Shown one piece after another: positions 49,845 to 58,200 of a stretch of DNA of 64,000 nucleotides (positions are counted from its first letter, which is position 1; the number at the start of each line of letters is the position of its first letter). The position numbers and the translations under genes are program-made. The DNA lies in NCBI RefSeq assembly GCF_000526315.1, contig NZ_JAFV01000001.1, positions 3,350,501 through 3,414,500 on the forward strand. Reading direction: 5' to 3'. This stretch comes from Methylopila sp. 73B (GTDB lineage Bacteria; Pseudomonadota; Alphaproteobacteria; Rhizobiales; Methylopilaceae). A model generated the notes under the pieces. The model was not told the origin of the DNA. It saw only the letters and a program-made list of their open reading frames with translations, and did not search any database.

Positions 49845-49880
49845 GCCTGGATTCCCCGGACGAACCGGGGAATGACGAGG
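49845..49880. repeat. Palindromic intergenic repeat, copy 2
   Basis: Shares GCCTGGATTCCCCGG with copy 1, but its centre (ACGAAC) is the complement of copy 1's centre, and its right end reads CCGGGGAATGACGAGG. The two copies are 27 bases apart. Confidence 0.65.
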
Positions 49881-49971
49881 GCTGAGGACCGCCCCCGGTT
49901 TTGCGAACGATCCAGCGACGCCTGGTATGACGCGTGATCCACTAGAGCCGATCCCGGTCTCCCAAACGACG

Positions 49972-50004
49972 AACCCGCCACCCGGCTTAATGCGGGCGGC
50001 GGTT
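49972..50004 (-). terminator. Possible flp terminator
   Basis: On the minus strand an imperfect stem AACCGCCGCCCG with GGGTGGCGGGTT follows the flp stop by about 35 bases; there is no clear U-run, so the assignment is weak. Confidence 0.35.
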
Positions 50005-50037
50005 TCTACGATGGCCGAGACGGCCACTTAGCCAATC

Positions 50038-50205
50038 TTAGTTGGTCACCAACTTGCCAGCAATATTGCTAAACGTGTTAGAAAGATTGGTGCCAACCAA
50101 GTTTGCCATCGTGATGATCGCTACCGCGATCCCCACCGCGATCAGACCGTACTCAATGGCGGTGGCGCCGGACTCGTCCTTGGCGAAACGCTTGAAGATG
50201 TTCAT
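50038..50205 (-). CDS. flp: Flp/Fap-type pilin
   Basis: Structural subunit of the Tad pilus. The ATG at 50205 gives 55 residues, normal for Flp pilins, with AGGAG about nine bases upstream. A short basic leader (NIFKRFAKDESG) is followed by the cleavage site SG|ATAIEYGLIA, with the Glu-Tyr pair of mature Flp pilins, and a hydrophobic helix ending TNLSNTFSNIAGKL. It is the first gene of the cluster in transcription order. The 400 bases upstream are A+T-rich and probably carry a strong promoter. Longer in-frame readings to 50331 have no leader features. Confidence 0.95.
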   Translation of the reverse strand: MNIFKRFAKDESGATAIEYGLIAVGIAVAIITMANLVGTNLSNTFSNIAGKLVTN

Positions 50206-50609
50206 GGCGAAGACTCCTGGTCTACGGAGGTTGCGACTGTTCCTGTCCCGCGTCCTCGTGTCGTCGCCGGCCCGCTGGAACATCCTCATAAAACCACCCG
50301 TGAGTTGCGATTGAGTTAATCGCGAAAGCAACTTCGAGGTGAATCAAATTGAACTCACTCACGGTTAAAGCATCGTTGCATGAAAGATCGTAATTAACGC
50401 CAGATGAAAATCAAAAGATAACCTTGCCGCCGACGGTTGGGCGGGCCTTCCCGCGCGGCGGGAGGACAGCAGCGCCGTGCGAAACGGATAAGATTAGATA
50501 TTGAGGCGGCTGACATGCGGCGGCAAACGGCGTCGCCTGGGAGCAGGTTAGGACTTCGTTCACCCAATTCCGCTTTCCTGACGCCACCAAAGGTTGGGGA
50601 AACGACGTC
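50206..50609. other. Divergent promoter region between flp and the 50610 gene
   Basis: A 404-base region that is unusually A+T-rich for this genome (about 50290-50420). TTAA words occur near 50316, 50365 and 50394, one as GGTTAA (50363-50368). No gene or clear terminator is seen. It most likely carries the flp promoter in one direction and that of the 50610 gene in the other. Confidence 0.5.
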
Positions 50610-51074
50610 ATGAGCGCCCGGATGGCCGCCCGCCGCATCGCCGCTGTCTGCGGTCTTATGCTCGTCGCCGCGCCGGCGGGCGCCGCGACCGACTCGATAA
50701 ACGTCACCGTTGACCGCGCCAGCGTGATCCGGTCGCCGGAAGGCACCGCCACCGTGATCGTCGGCAACCCGCTGATCGCCGACGCCACCAGCCAGCGGAA
50801 CGGTGTGCTGGTCATCACCGGCAAGAGCTTCGGGACGACCAACATCATGCTTCTTGATGGCGCGGGAACGTTGCTGAGCGAGACGCTGGTGCACGTCGGG
50901 CGCGCGTCCGATGGCACGATCGTGGTCCAGCGCGGCGGCAAGCGCGAAAGCCTCGCCTGCACCCCGCGCTGCGAGCCTGTGCTTGCGGTTGGCGATGACC
51001 CCGACAACTTTTCTACGACGGCGAAGCAGATCGGTCAGCGCTCCGGTCTGTCGGTCGGCGAAAAGGCGGATTGA
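50610..51074 (+). CDS. Pilus-assembly N-terminal-domain protein (secretin N-domain-like)
   Basis: Exported protein of 154 residues with a signal peptide (about 1-26, ending GAAT). The next 80 residues form the domain also found at the N-terminus of CpaC secretins: INVTVDRASVIRSPEGTATVIVGNPLIADAT (split about 30-60), then VLVITGKSFGTTNIMLLD and GTLLSETLVHVGR. A short tail has two cysteines (LACTPRCEP) that could form a disulfide, then a polar end. It is divergent from flp. It likely helps the pilus machine at the periplasmic or outer-membrane side, but there is no direct evidence for the role. Confidence 0.83.
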   Translation: MSARMAARRIAAVCGLMLVAAPAGAATDSINVTVDRASVIRSPEGTATVIVGNPLIADATSQRNGVLVITGKSFGTTNIMLLDGAGTLLSETLVHVGRASDGTIVVQRGGKRESLACTPRCEPVLAVGDDPDNFSTTAKQIGQRSGLSVGEKAD

Positions 51075-51361
51075 CCACGTCTTTGGGCGGTCCGGTCAAG
51101 CTCTGGCGAAGCTTACCGCGCCTCGATGGACGGCTTGCGGCCGGAACGCGGCGCGATCCTCTCGGGATGACCGCGATCCTGCCCGCGGACGCCGCTAGAA
51201 CTCACGGCCGTGGTCGCGGGACGGAACGCGCGTTGCGCCATTTCCGGCGCGCAAAGACGCCCGATTTGGCGCTGCCCCTGCTCGCCTTGACGCTCGCAAT
51301 GCTGGAGAGCGCCTTCGTCGCCGTGGCCGGCGGCTTGGCGCGGCTCGTCGGCGGCGGCTGA
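51071..51361 (+). CDS. Doubtful small open frame, 96 residues
   Basis: A TTG start overlaps the stop of the preceding gene, and an internal ATG at 51167 is possible. The first half is Arg/Gly-rich with no structure; the C-terminal part (DLALPLLALTLAMLESAFVAVAGGLARLVGG) reads like one membrane helix, split about residues 65-96. No family is recognised and no ribosome-binding site is obvious. It may be a real small membrane protein or only open sequence; the opposite strand is open here too. Confidence 0.25.
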   Translation: MTTSLGGPVKLWRSLPRLDGRLAAGTRRDPLGMTAILPADAARTHGRGRGTERALRHFRRAKTPDLALPLLALTLAMLESAFVAVAGGLARLVGGG

Positions 51362-51507
51362 CCTGTCGTCAAGCCTGCATAAGACCTTCGTCTGCGGTTC
51401 TCCGACACGGTTGCGAACCACGCCCCGAAAGGTGACAAAAGCGCCCCATCCTCAAGGGGCTCGGCTTGGCGGCCGGTCTCCTTCCTGCCACGTCAGCCGG
51501 AGCCGCT

Positions 51508-53181
51508 ATGCCGACCGACATCGAGATCGCCCGTTCCGTCGAACTCAAGCCGATCGTCGAGATCGCGGCCAAGGTCGGCATTCCGGAAGACGCCCTGCAT
51601 CTGCACGGCAAGACGATCGCCAAGATCGACGATCGCTTCATCGCGGGCCTGCCGAAGAAGCCCGGCGCCAAGTTGGTGCTGGTCACCGCGATCAACCCGA
51701 CGCCTGCGGGCGAAGGCAAGACCACGACCACCGTCGGCCTCGGCGACGCGCTGAACCGCATCGGCCAGAAGGCCGTGGTGTGCCTGCGCGAGCCCTCGCT
51801 CGGCCCGGTGTTCGGCGTGAAGGGCGGCGCCGCCGGCGGCGGCTGGGCCCAGGTGCTGCCGATGGAGCAGATCAACCTGCACTTCACCGGCGACTTCCAC
51901 GCCATCACCTCGGCGAACAACCTGCTCGCCGCACTGGTCGACAACTCGCTCTACTGGGGCAACCCGCTCAACATCGACCCGCGCCGCATCGTCTTCCGCC
52001 GCGTGCTCGACATGAACGACCGCACGCTGCGCAGCATCATCTCCGGCGTCGGGGCGCCGACCAACGGCTACACCCGCGAGGCCGGCTTCGACATCACGGT
52101 CGCCTCCGAGATCATGGCGATCTTCTGCCTGGCGAACGACCTGAAGGACCTCGAGGAGCGGATCGGCCGGATCGTCGTGGCCTACACGCCGGACAAGAAG
52201 CCGATCACCGCCAAGGACGTCGCCGCCGAAGGCGCGATCTGCGTGCTGCTGCGCGACGCGCTGCGGCCGAATCTGGTGCAGTCGATCGAGGGCACGCCCG
52301 CCTTCATCCACGGCGGCCCCTTCGCCAACATCGCCCACGGCTGCAACTCGGTCATCGCCACCACCACGGGCCTTGCGCTCGCCGACTGGACGGTGACGGA
52401 GGCCGGCTTCGGCGCGGACCTGGGCGCCGAGAAGTTCCTCGACATCAAATGCCGCAAGTCCGGCGTCTCGCCGGACGCGGTGGTGATCGTCGCCACCATC
52501 CGCGCGCTCAAGATGCACGGCGGCGTGGCGAAGGCGGAGCTCACCTCCGAGAACGTCCCGGCGCTCGAGGCCGGCCTCGCCAACCTCGGCCGCCACATCG
52601 AGAACATGAAGGGCTTCGGCCTGCCGGTCGTGGTGGCGATCAACCACTTCGTCTCCGACACCGAGGCCGAGGTCGAGACGCTGAAGCGTCGCGTGAAGGC
52701 GGACTTCGGCGTCGACGCCGTGCTCTGCAAGCACTGGGCGGAGGGCGGCGCGGGCGCCGAGGAGCTCGCGCGCACGCTGGTTGATCTGGTCGAGCGCGAG
52801 AAGGCGAACTTCGAGTTCCTCTACGGCGACGAGCTGCCGCTGCTGGAGAAGGTCGAGACCATCGCCAAGAAGCTCTACCGGGCCGACAAGGTGACCGCGA
52901 GCGCGGCCATCAAGAAGCAGCTCAAGGAGTGGGAGACCGCCGGCTACGGCTCCTTCCCGGTCTGCATGGCGAAGACCCAGAGCTCGTTCTCGTCCGATCC
53001 GACCGCGATCGGCGCGCCGACCGGCCACACGCTGCCGATCCGCGAGGTGCGGCTGTCCGCAGGCGCCGGCTTCATCGTGGTGATCTGCGGCGAGCTCATG
53101 ACCATGCCGGGCCTGCCGAAGGTCCCGGCCTCGGTCAACATGCGCCTGCTCGACGACGGCGTGATCGACGGCATCGCCTGA
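51508..53181 (+). CDS. fhs: Formate-tetrahydrofolate ligase
   Basis: ATP-dependent formation of 10-formyl-THF from formate. The ATG at 51508 with GGAG upstream gives 557 residues; an earlier in-frame start at 51466 adds no conserved sequence. The FTHFS signatures are visible: the P-loop [14 protein letters not shown] (about 71-84), [12 protein letters not shown], the substrate region [23 protein letters not shown] split about 171-195, [25 protein letters not shown] and the C-terminal [20 protein letters not shown]. In serine-cycle methylotrophs this enzyme links formate to assimilation. It is monocistronic, with a perfect terminator. Confidence 0.97.
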   Translation: MPTDIEIARSVELKPIVEIAAKVGIPEDALHLHGKTIAKIDDRFIAGLPKKPGAKLVLVTAINPTPAGEGKTTTTVGLGDALNRIGQKAVVCLREPSLGPVFGVKGGAAGGGWAQVLPMEQINLHFTGDFHAITSANNLLAALVDNSLYWGNPLNIDPRRIVFRRVLDMNDRTLRSIISGVGAPTNGYTREAGFDITVASEIMAIFCLANDLKDLEERIGRIVVAYTPDKKPITAKDVAAEGAICVLLRDALRPNLVQSIEGTPAFIHGGPFANIAHGCNSVIATTTGLALADWTVTEAGFGADLGAEKFLDIKCRKSGVSPDAVVIVATIRALKMHGGVAKAELTSENVPALEAGLANLGRHIENMKGFGLPVVVAINHFVSDTEAEVETLKRRVKADFGVDAVLCKHWAEGGAGAEELARTLVDLVEREKANFEFLYGDELPLLEKVETIAKKLYRADKVTASAAIKKQLKEWETAGYGSFPVCMAKTQSSFSSDPTAIGAPTGHTLPIREVRLSAGAGFIVVICGELMTMPGLPKVPASVNMRLLDDGVIDGIA

Positions 53182-53215
53182 CGCTCGGCCGCGGGTCGGG
53201 CGCCACCCGGACCAG

Positions 53216-53255
53216 CAAAAACCCCGGCGATCGAGCGCGATCGCCGGGGTTTTTT
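53216..53255. terminator. Bidirectional terminator between fhs and the EamA gene
   Basis: Perfect 13-base stem ACCCCGGCGATCG (53221-53233) and CGATCGCCGGGGT (53238-53250), loop AGCG, with TTTTTT after it on the plus strand and AAAA before it (T-run on the minus strand). It serves both convergent genes. Confidence 0.93.
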
Positions 53256-54214
53256 CATTTGCGCGGCCGCCCCCTGAAGGGTCTGGCGTCCTCAGCTTGA
53301 CGGGCGGCGGCCGTGCTCCGCGCCGCCGCCCACACGCCGGCGAGCACCAGCGCGAAGCCGATCGCATGATAGGCCTGCGGGCGTTCGCCCAGCAGCAGGA
53401 TGGCGAGCGCGGCCCCGAACAGCGGGATGAGGTGGAAGAACGGACCGGCCCGATTCGCGCCGATCAGCTCCACGCCGCGGTTGTAGAAGAGGTAGCCGAG
53501 CGTCGAGGGGAAGACGATGACGTAGGCCAGCGAGGCCGCGGAAAGCGCGTCGAACGACATCGTCCGCCCCTGCGCGATCTCCCACAGGAACGCCGGCGTC
53601 AGCAGGATGGCGGCGAGACCCATCAGGGCGGTGAGGAGCGAGGTCTGGGCGACCTTGGGCTTGTCGCGCAGAAGCGTCGAATAGAGAGCGTAGAGCGCGA
53701 TCGCGACCATGAAGATCAGGTCGCCGAGGTTGACGTCGATCCGCGCCAGCGCCCCAAGGTCGCCGCGCGTCACGATCGTCGCGACGCCCGCGAGCGAGAC
53801 GACGACGCCGACGGCTTGCCGCGGCGTCAGCGCGTCGCGGTACAGCGCGAAGCTCCAGACCGCGATCACCAGCGGCGTGACGGACTGGGCCAGAAGCGCG
53901 TTCAGCGCCTGGGTGTAATGCAGCGCCCAGTACGCGAGCACGGTGTAGCCGGCGACGCCGAGCGCCGACAGCCCGACCAGCTGGCGCCAACGGCTGCGCA
54001 GCGCCGGCAGGTCCCGTGCGAGATCGCGGCGCGCTATCAGCGCGAGCAGGACGAAGGCGCCGACCCACCGCGTCCAGGTCAGCGCCACAGGTGGAATCTG
54101 GTCTGCGATGAATCGCCCGAGGACGATGTTCCCGGCCCAGAACAGCGACGCCAGCGACAGCAGCAGATAGGGCCGGTCGAACGGCCGGAGACCCGTCGGT
54201 CCGGAAGCGCTCAC
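53255..54214 (-). CDS. EamA/DMT-family transporter
   Basis: Ten-helix drug/metabolite transporter of 319 residues with two EamA repeats. The first begins PYLLLSLASLFWAGNIVLGRFI and the second DLIFMVAIALYALYSTLLR, followed by AYVIVFPSTLGYLFYNRGVELIGANRAG (split about 230-258) and the final PLFGAALAILLLGERPQAYH. The family exports amino acids or other metabolites, but the substrate here is unknown. It is convergent with fhs and divergent from the small gene at 54441. Confidence 0.9.
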   Translation of the reverse strand: MSASGPTGLRPFDRPYLLLSLASLFWAGNIVLGRFIADQIPPVALTWTRWVGAFVLLALIARRDLARDLPALRSRWRQLVGLSALGVAGYTVLAYWALHYTQALNALLAQSVTPLVIAVWSFALYRDALTPRQAVGVVVSLAGVATIVTRGDLGALARIDVNLGDLIFMVAIALYALYSTLLRDKPKVAQTSLLTALMGLAAILLTPAFLWEIAQGRTMSFDALSAASLAYVIVFPSTLGYLFYNRGVELIGANRAGPFFHLIPLFGAALAILLLGERPQAYHAIGFALVLAGVWAAARSTAAARQAEDARPFRGRPRK

Positions 54215-54440
54215 GTCTCGCGCCTCCGCGCCATTGTTTCTCAGGGGCTTCGCGTATCGCCCGCGCTCGCCGGACGGTCAATGCGCCGCGGCGCGCGCGA
54301 GGGTGGAGGCAGACCCCCGCCAAGGCATGGAACCGAAAGACGCATGGACCTGTTCGGAACGCATACTAATGTTCTTACCCTCAGCGACGAGCCGGCCAAC
54401 CCCTGGCCGCTCCCGGCGCTCGCGTGACCCGGTGCAGTTC

Positions 54441-54794
54441 ATGACCTCCAAGCTTTTCGAGTTGTGGCGCAGGCAGGCGGCGCTCGCTGGCGGCTTCGCC
54501 GCCATGGGCCCCTTCGCCGGCGTCGTGATGGCCCACAGGGTAACGCAGATGGTGCAGGAGGCGGGATCGCCTTCCGCGGCCGGTTTGGCCGAGGCGCAGC
54601 GCATGGTCGCCGAGAAGCTGTCCGCCGCCTTCGAAGGCGGCCTGGCGGCGACGAAGGTCATGACCGCGATGGCCGGCGCGCAGGATCCGATCGCCGCGGC
54701 CGGCCTGATGGTCGCGGCCAGCGAGGCGGCGATGCGGCCGGCGTCACGCATGGTGCGCGCCAACGCCCGGCGGCTTTCGCGCAAGGGCCTCTGA
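54441..54794 (+). CDS. Small helical protein of unknown function, 117 residues
   Basis: The ATG at 54441 opens TSKLFELWRRQAALAGGFAAMGPF, followed by an Ala/Met-rich helical protein with no charged-cluster or metal motif, ending RPASRMVRANARRLSRKGL. There is no convincing signal peptide or membrane helix. The amphipathic Ala-rich character resembles phasins (PHA-granule proteins) in general style, but no phasin signature is present. A longer in-frame start at 54234 gives an Arg/Pro-rich leader without protein-like features. It lies alone between the EamA gene and the polyketide synthase region. Confidence 0.6.
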   Translation: MTSKLFELWRRQAALAGGFAAMGPFAGVVMAHRVTQMVQEAGSPSAAGLAEAQRMVAEKLSAAFEGGLAATKVMTAMAGAQDPIAAAGLMVAASEAAMRPASRMVRANARRLSRKGL

Positions 54795-55298
54795 CAGCGC
54801 CGCACGAGGCCTCGGCGGTCCGTGGCCTCCAGGCCCGCATGGCGGCAAAGGCCACGATACACCAATGGGCATAGACAGGACGCCTGACCGCAATGCCGTC
54901 GCGATCCGCGACGAGGCCATAGGCGAACGCGTCGAAAGTCGTGTAGGGTCCGCTTCGGCACGACACCGTGAACGACGGCGCGACACCGCGAGAGGACGCA
55001 TGGGGCGGGGAACGCCTGCGCAACACGCATTCAGGACCACCGATGCGGCCAAGACGGCCACGCGGCGCTGGAACAAGGGTTGGGCGATCGTCTCGCTAAG
55101 GGTTATGTTGCACCGCGTCATGACCCTTGCAGCCACGTTCACCGCTCATATCGGACCTGATTTGCTTCACATCGCCCGCGCCGTTTCCATGCTTCCGCCC
55201 CATTCCACGACGCGCCGTCCGCACGGCCCTGTGACGGTTTCGTCACGGCCGAGCGTCCCTCGACGGCGTTTTCGTGACGCTCGCGCGCAGGCCCTGTC
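54795..55298. other. Intergenic region upstream of the polyketide synthase
   Basis: A 504-base region with no convincing gene. Open frames on both strands are Arg-rich and lack family features. The last 100 bases contain a GTGACG-N4-CGTCAC inverted repeat (55231-55246) and a further CGTGACG at 55273-55279, probably the control region of rkpA. Confidence 0.5.
55231..55246. promoter_or_regulatory. Inverted repeat upstream of the polyketide synthase (candidate operator)
   Basis: GTGACG (55231-55236) and CGTCAC (55241-55246) flank GTTT; a third word CGTGACG lies at 55273-55279. The repeat is 53 bases before the rkpA start. Confidence 0.4.
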
Positions 55299-58200
55299 AT
55301 GAAAGCTCCCTTGTCGCTCGCCGTCGTCGGACGGTCGTGTCGTCTTCCGGGCGCCAACGACGTTCCGTCGTTCTGGAATCTTCTGGCCGAAGGTCGTTGC
55401 GCCGTCACGGAGATCGGCGAGGATCGCTGGAGCCACGCGCGCTATCTGCATCCCCGCAAGGGCGAGCCGGGCAAGAGCTACACCTTCGCGGCCGGCGTGC
55501 TGGACGACGTGTTCGGCTTCGATCCGGCCGCCTTCGGCATCTCGCCACGCGAGGCCGAGCAGATGGACCCGCAGCAGCGCATCGGCCTGCAGCTGGTCTG
55601 GGAGGCGCTCGAGGACGCCGGGATTCCGCCCTCGAGCATCGCCGGCAGCGAGACCGGCGTGTTCGTCGGCGCCTCCGCGCTCGACTACGGCAACCGCGTC
55701 ATTTTCGACACCGCCTCGGCCGACCCCTATTTCGCGACCGGCAACACGCTGTCGATCGTCTCGAACCGCATTTCCTACGTCTATGACCTGCATGGGCCGA
55801 GCTTCACCATCGACACGGCCTGCTCGTCGTCGCTGGTCGCGCTGAACGAAGCGATCGTCGCCCTGCGCTCCGGCCGGATCGAGCGGGCGGTGGTGCTCGG
55901 CGTCAGCATTCTCGGCAGCCCGTTCCCGTTCATCTCCTTCGCCCAGGCGACCATGCTGTCGCCGCGCGGCCGCTGCCGCGCCTTCGACGCCGGCGCGGAC
56001 GGCTACGTGCGGGCCGAAGGCGGCGTCGCTCTGGTGATCGAGCGCGCCGACGTCGCCCGCGCCGCTCATCGCCCGATGCGCCTGATGATCGCGGCCTCCG
56101 GCGTGAACTCCGACGGCCGCACCGTCGGCATGTCGCTGCCGTCGTCCGACGCCCAGGTGGCGCTGCTCGAGCGGCTGTACTCCGACGCCGGCGTTCACCC
56201 CGACCGCCTCGCCTTCATCGAGGCGCACGGCACCGGCACCCGCGTCGGCGACCCGGCCGAGGCGAGCGCCGTCGGCCGCGCCTTCAAGGGCCGCACCGTC
56301 GGGCCGTTGCCGATCGGCTCGGTCAAGACCAACGTCGGCCATCTCGAGCCGGCCTCGGGCCTCGTCGGGCTGCTTAAGGTCGATCTCGCGCTCGAGAACG
56401 ACCTGCTCCCGGCCTCGCTCCACCTCGAGGAGCTGAACCCCGACATCCCGTTCGACGAGCTCAACCTCACGGTCGCGACCGAGCTGACGCCGCTGCCGCG
56501 CGGCGCCCTGGCGCGGTACTCCGGCGTGAACTCCTTCGGCTTCGGCGGCACCAACGCGCACGTCGTGGTCTACGACCCGACGCCCGAGGACCGTCTCGGC
56601 CACGCCGGGCCGCGGCCCGCGCAGACCTCGGCGACCGCGCCGGTGCTGGCGCTCTCCGCCCGGTCGCGGGAGGCGCTGTCGGCGCTCGCCGGCGCCTACG
56701 CCAAGTCGCTCGACGGCGCGGACGCTGCCGAAGCCCGGCGCATCGCCACCAGCGTGGCGGCGACGCGCGATCTTCTGCCCCGCCGCCTCGTGCTCGAAAG
56801 CGACGACGCCCAGAGCTGGGCCGCGACGCTCGCCGCCTTCGCCGAGACCGGCGAGGTCGCAGGCGCCGCGGCGGACCAGGCGGTCGGCCGCGAGGCGCCC
56901 GTCGCCTTCGCCTTCTCGGGCAACGGCTCGCAATGGGCCGGCATGGGGCGGAAGCTCCACGCCCAGGATCGCGCCTTCCGCACCAGCCTCGCCGAGGTCG
57001 ACGCGGCGTTCGGCAAGGTCGCCGGCTGGTCGCTGCGCGAGGCGCTGTTCGCCGAGGATCTCGCGGACAAGCTGCGCCGGGCCGAGTTCGCCCAGCCGCT
57101 GCTGTTCGCCGTGCAGGTGGCGACCACCGCGGCGCTGGGCGCCGTCGGCGTGACGCCCGACGTGGTGCTCGGTCATTCCGTCGGCGAGGTCGCCGCGGCC
57201 TACGCGTCCGGCGCTCTGACGCTGGAGCAGGCGGCGGAGGTCGTGCATTCGCGCAGCCTGCACCAGGAGATCGCCTGGAAGGCCGGCGCCATGGCGGCCG
57301 TGCTGTCGCCTGCCGACGAGGTCCAGGCGCTGCTCGACGAGGGCGGCTTCGAGGGCGTCGAGATCGCCGCCGTCAACAGCGCCCGCTCGATCACCGTCTC
57401 CGGCCCGGAGGCCGAGATCCGCGAGCTGCAGCGCTTCGCCAAGGGCAAGCGCATCGCGGTGCGCGTGTTGGACATCGACTACCCCTTCCATACCGGCCTG
57501 ATCGAGGGCGTGCGCGCGCCGCTGCTGGCCGACCTCAAGGGTCTGAAGCCGCGCGCGACGCGGCGCGCCTTCGTGTCGAGCGTGACCGGCGCGGCGGTCG
57601 AGGGCTCGGCCCTCGTCGCCGACTATTGGTGGGACAACGTCCGCCAGCCAGTGCTGTTTTCCGACGCCGTCACGGCCGCCGCGGCGCTCGGCGCCCGGAT
57701 CTTCGTCGAGATCGGCCCCCGGCCGGTGTTGCAGACCTACATCTCCGACGTGCTCGCGGCGGAAGAGGTCCAGGGCGGCGCGCTGTCCTGCGACGACCAT
57801 GGCCCCGGCGATCACGACCCGGTGCGCCGCACGCTCTCGCGCGTGATCGCCAAGGGCGGCCGCGTCGACCGCGACCTCGCCTTCGGACGGCTCGGCGGCC
57901 CCGCCGCGAAGCTGCCGACCTACCCCTGGCAGAACGCGCGCTTCGCGGTCTCCGTCACCGGCGAAGGGCAGGGCATCTACCACGGCTACGACCAGCATCC
58001 GCTGATCGGCGCGCGGCTTAAGGTCGACAGCGACCAGTGGACCACCCACCTCGACCCGCTGGTCGCGCCGCTGCTCGCCGACCACAAGGTCGGCGGCCGC
58101 GTGGTGGTGCCGGCCGCAGCGCTCGCCGAGATGGCGCTCGCCGCCGGCCGCGCCTGGCTGAAGACGCCGACCGTGGAGCTTTCGGATTTCGAGATTCCGC

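Larger units (their letters stand above)
49680..50037. other. Intergenic region between flp and cpaA with palindromic repeats
   Basis: No gene is seen. The region contains two related palindromic repeats (49782-49817 and 49845-49880) and a stem-loop after flp. Short open frames across the repeats are spurious. Confidence 0.6.

Noticed and set aside
49694-49981. Minus-strand open frame between flp and cpaA
   Set aside because: It is translated from the palindromic repeats (recurring FVRGIQA/TNRGIQA peptides), a known artefact of such repeats.
54865-55302. 145-codon open frame before the polyketide synthase
   Set aside because: Arg-rich without structure, overlaps the rkpA start, and the opposite strand is equally open.
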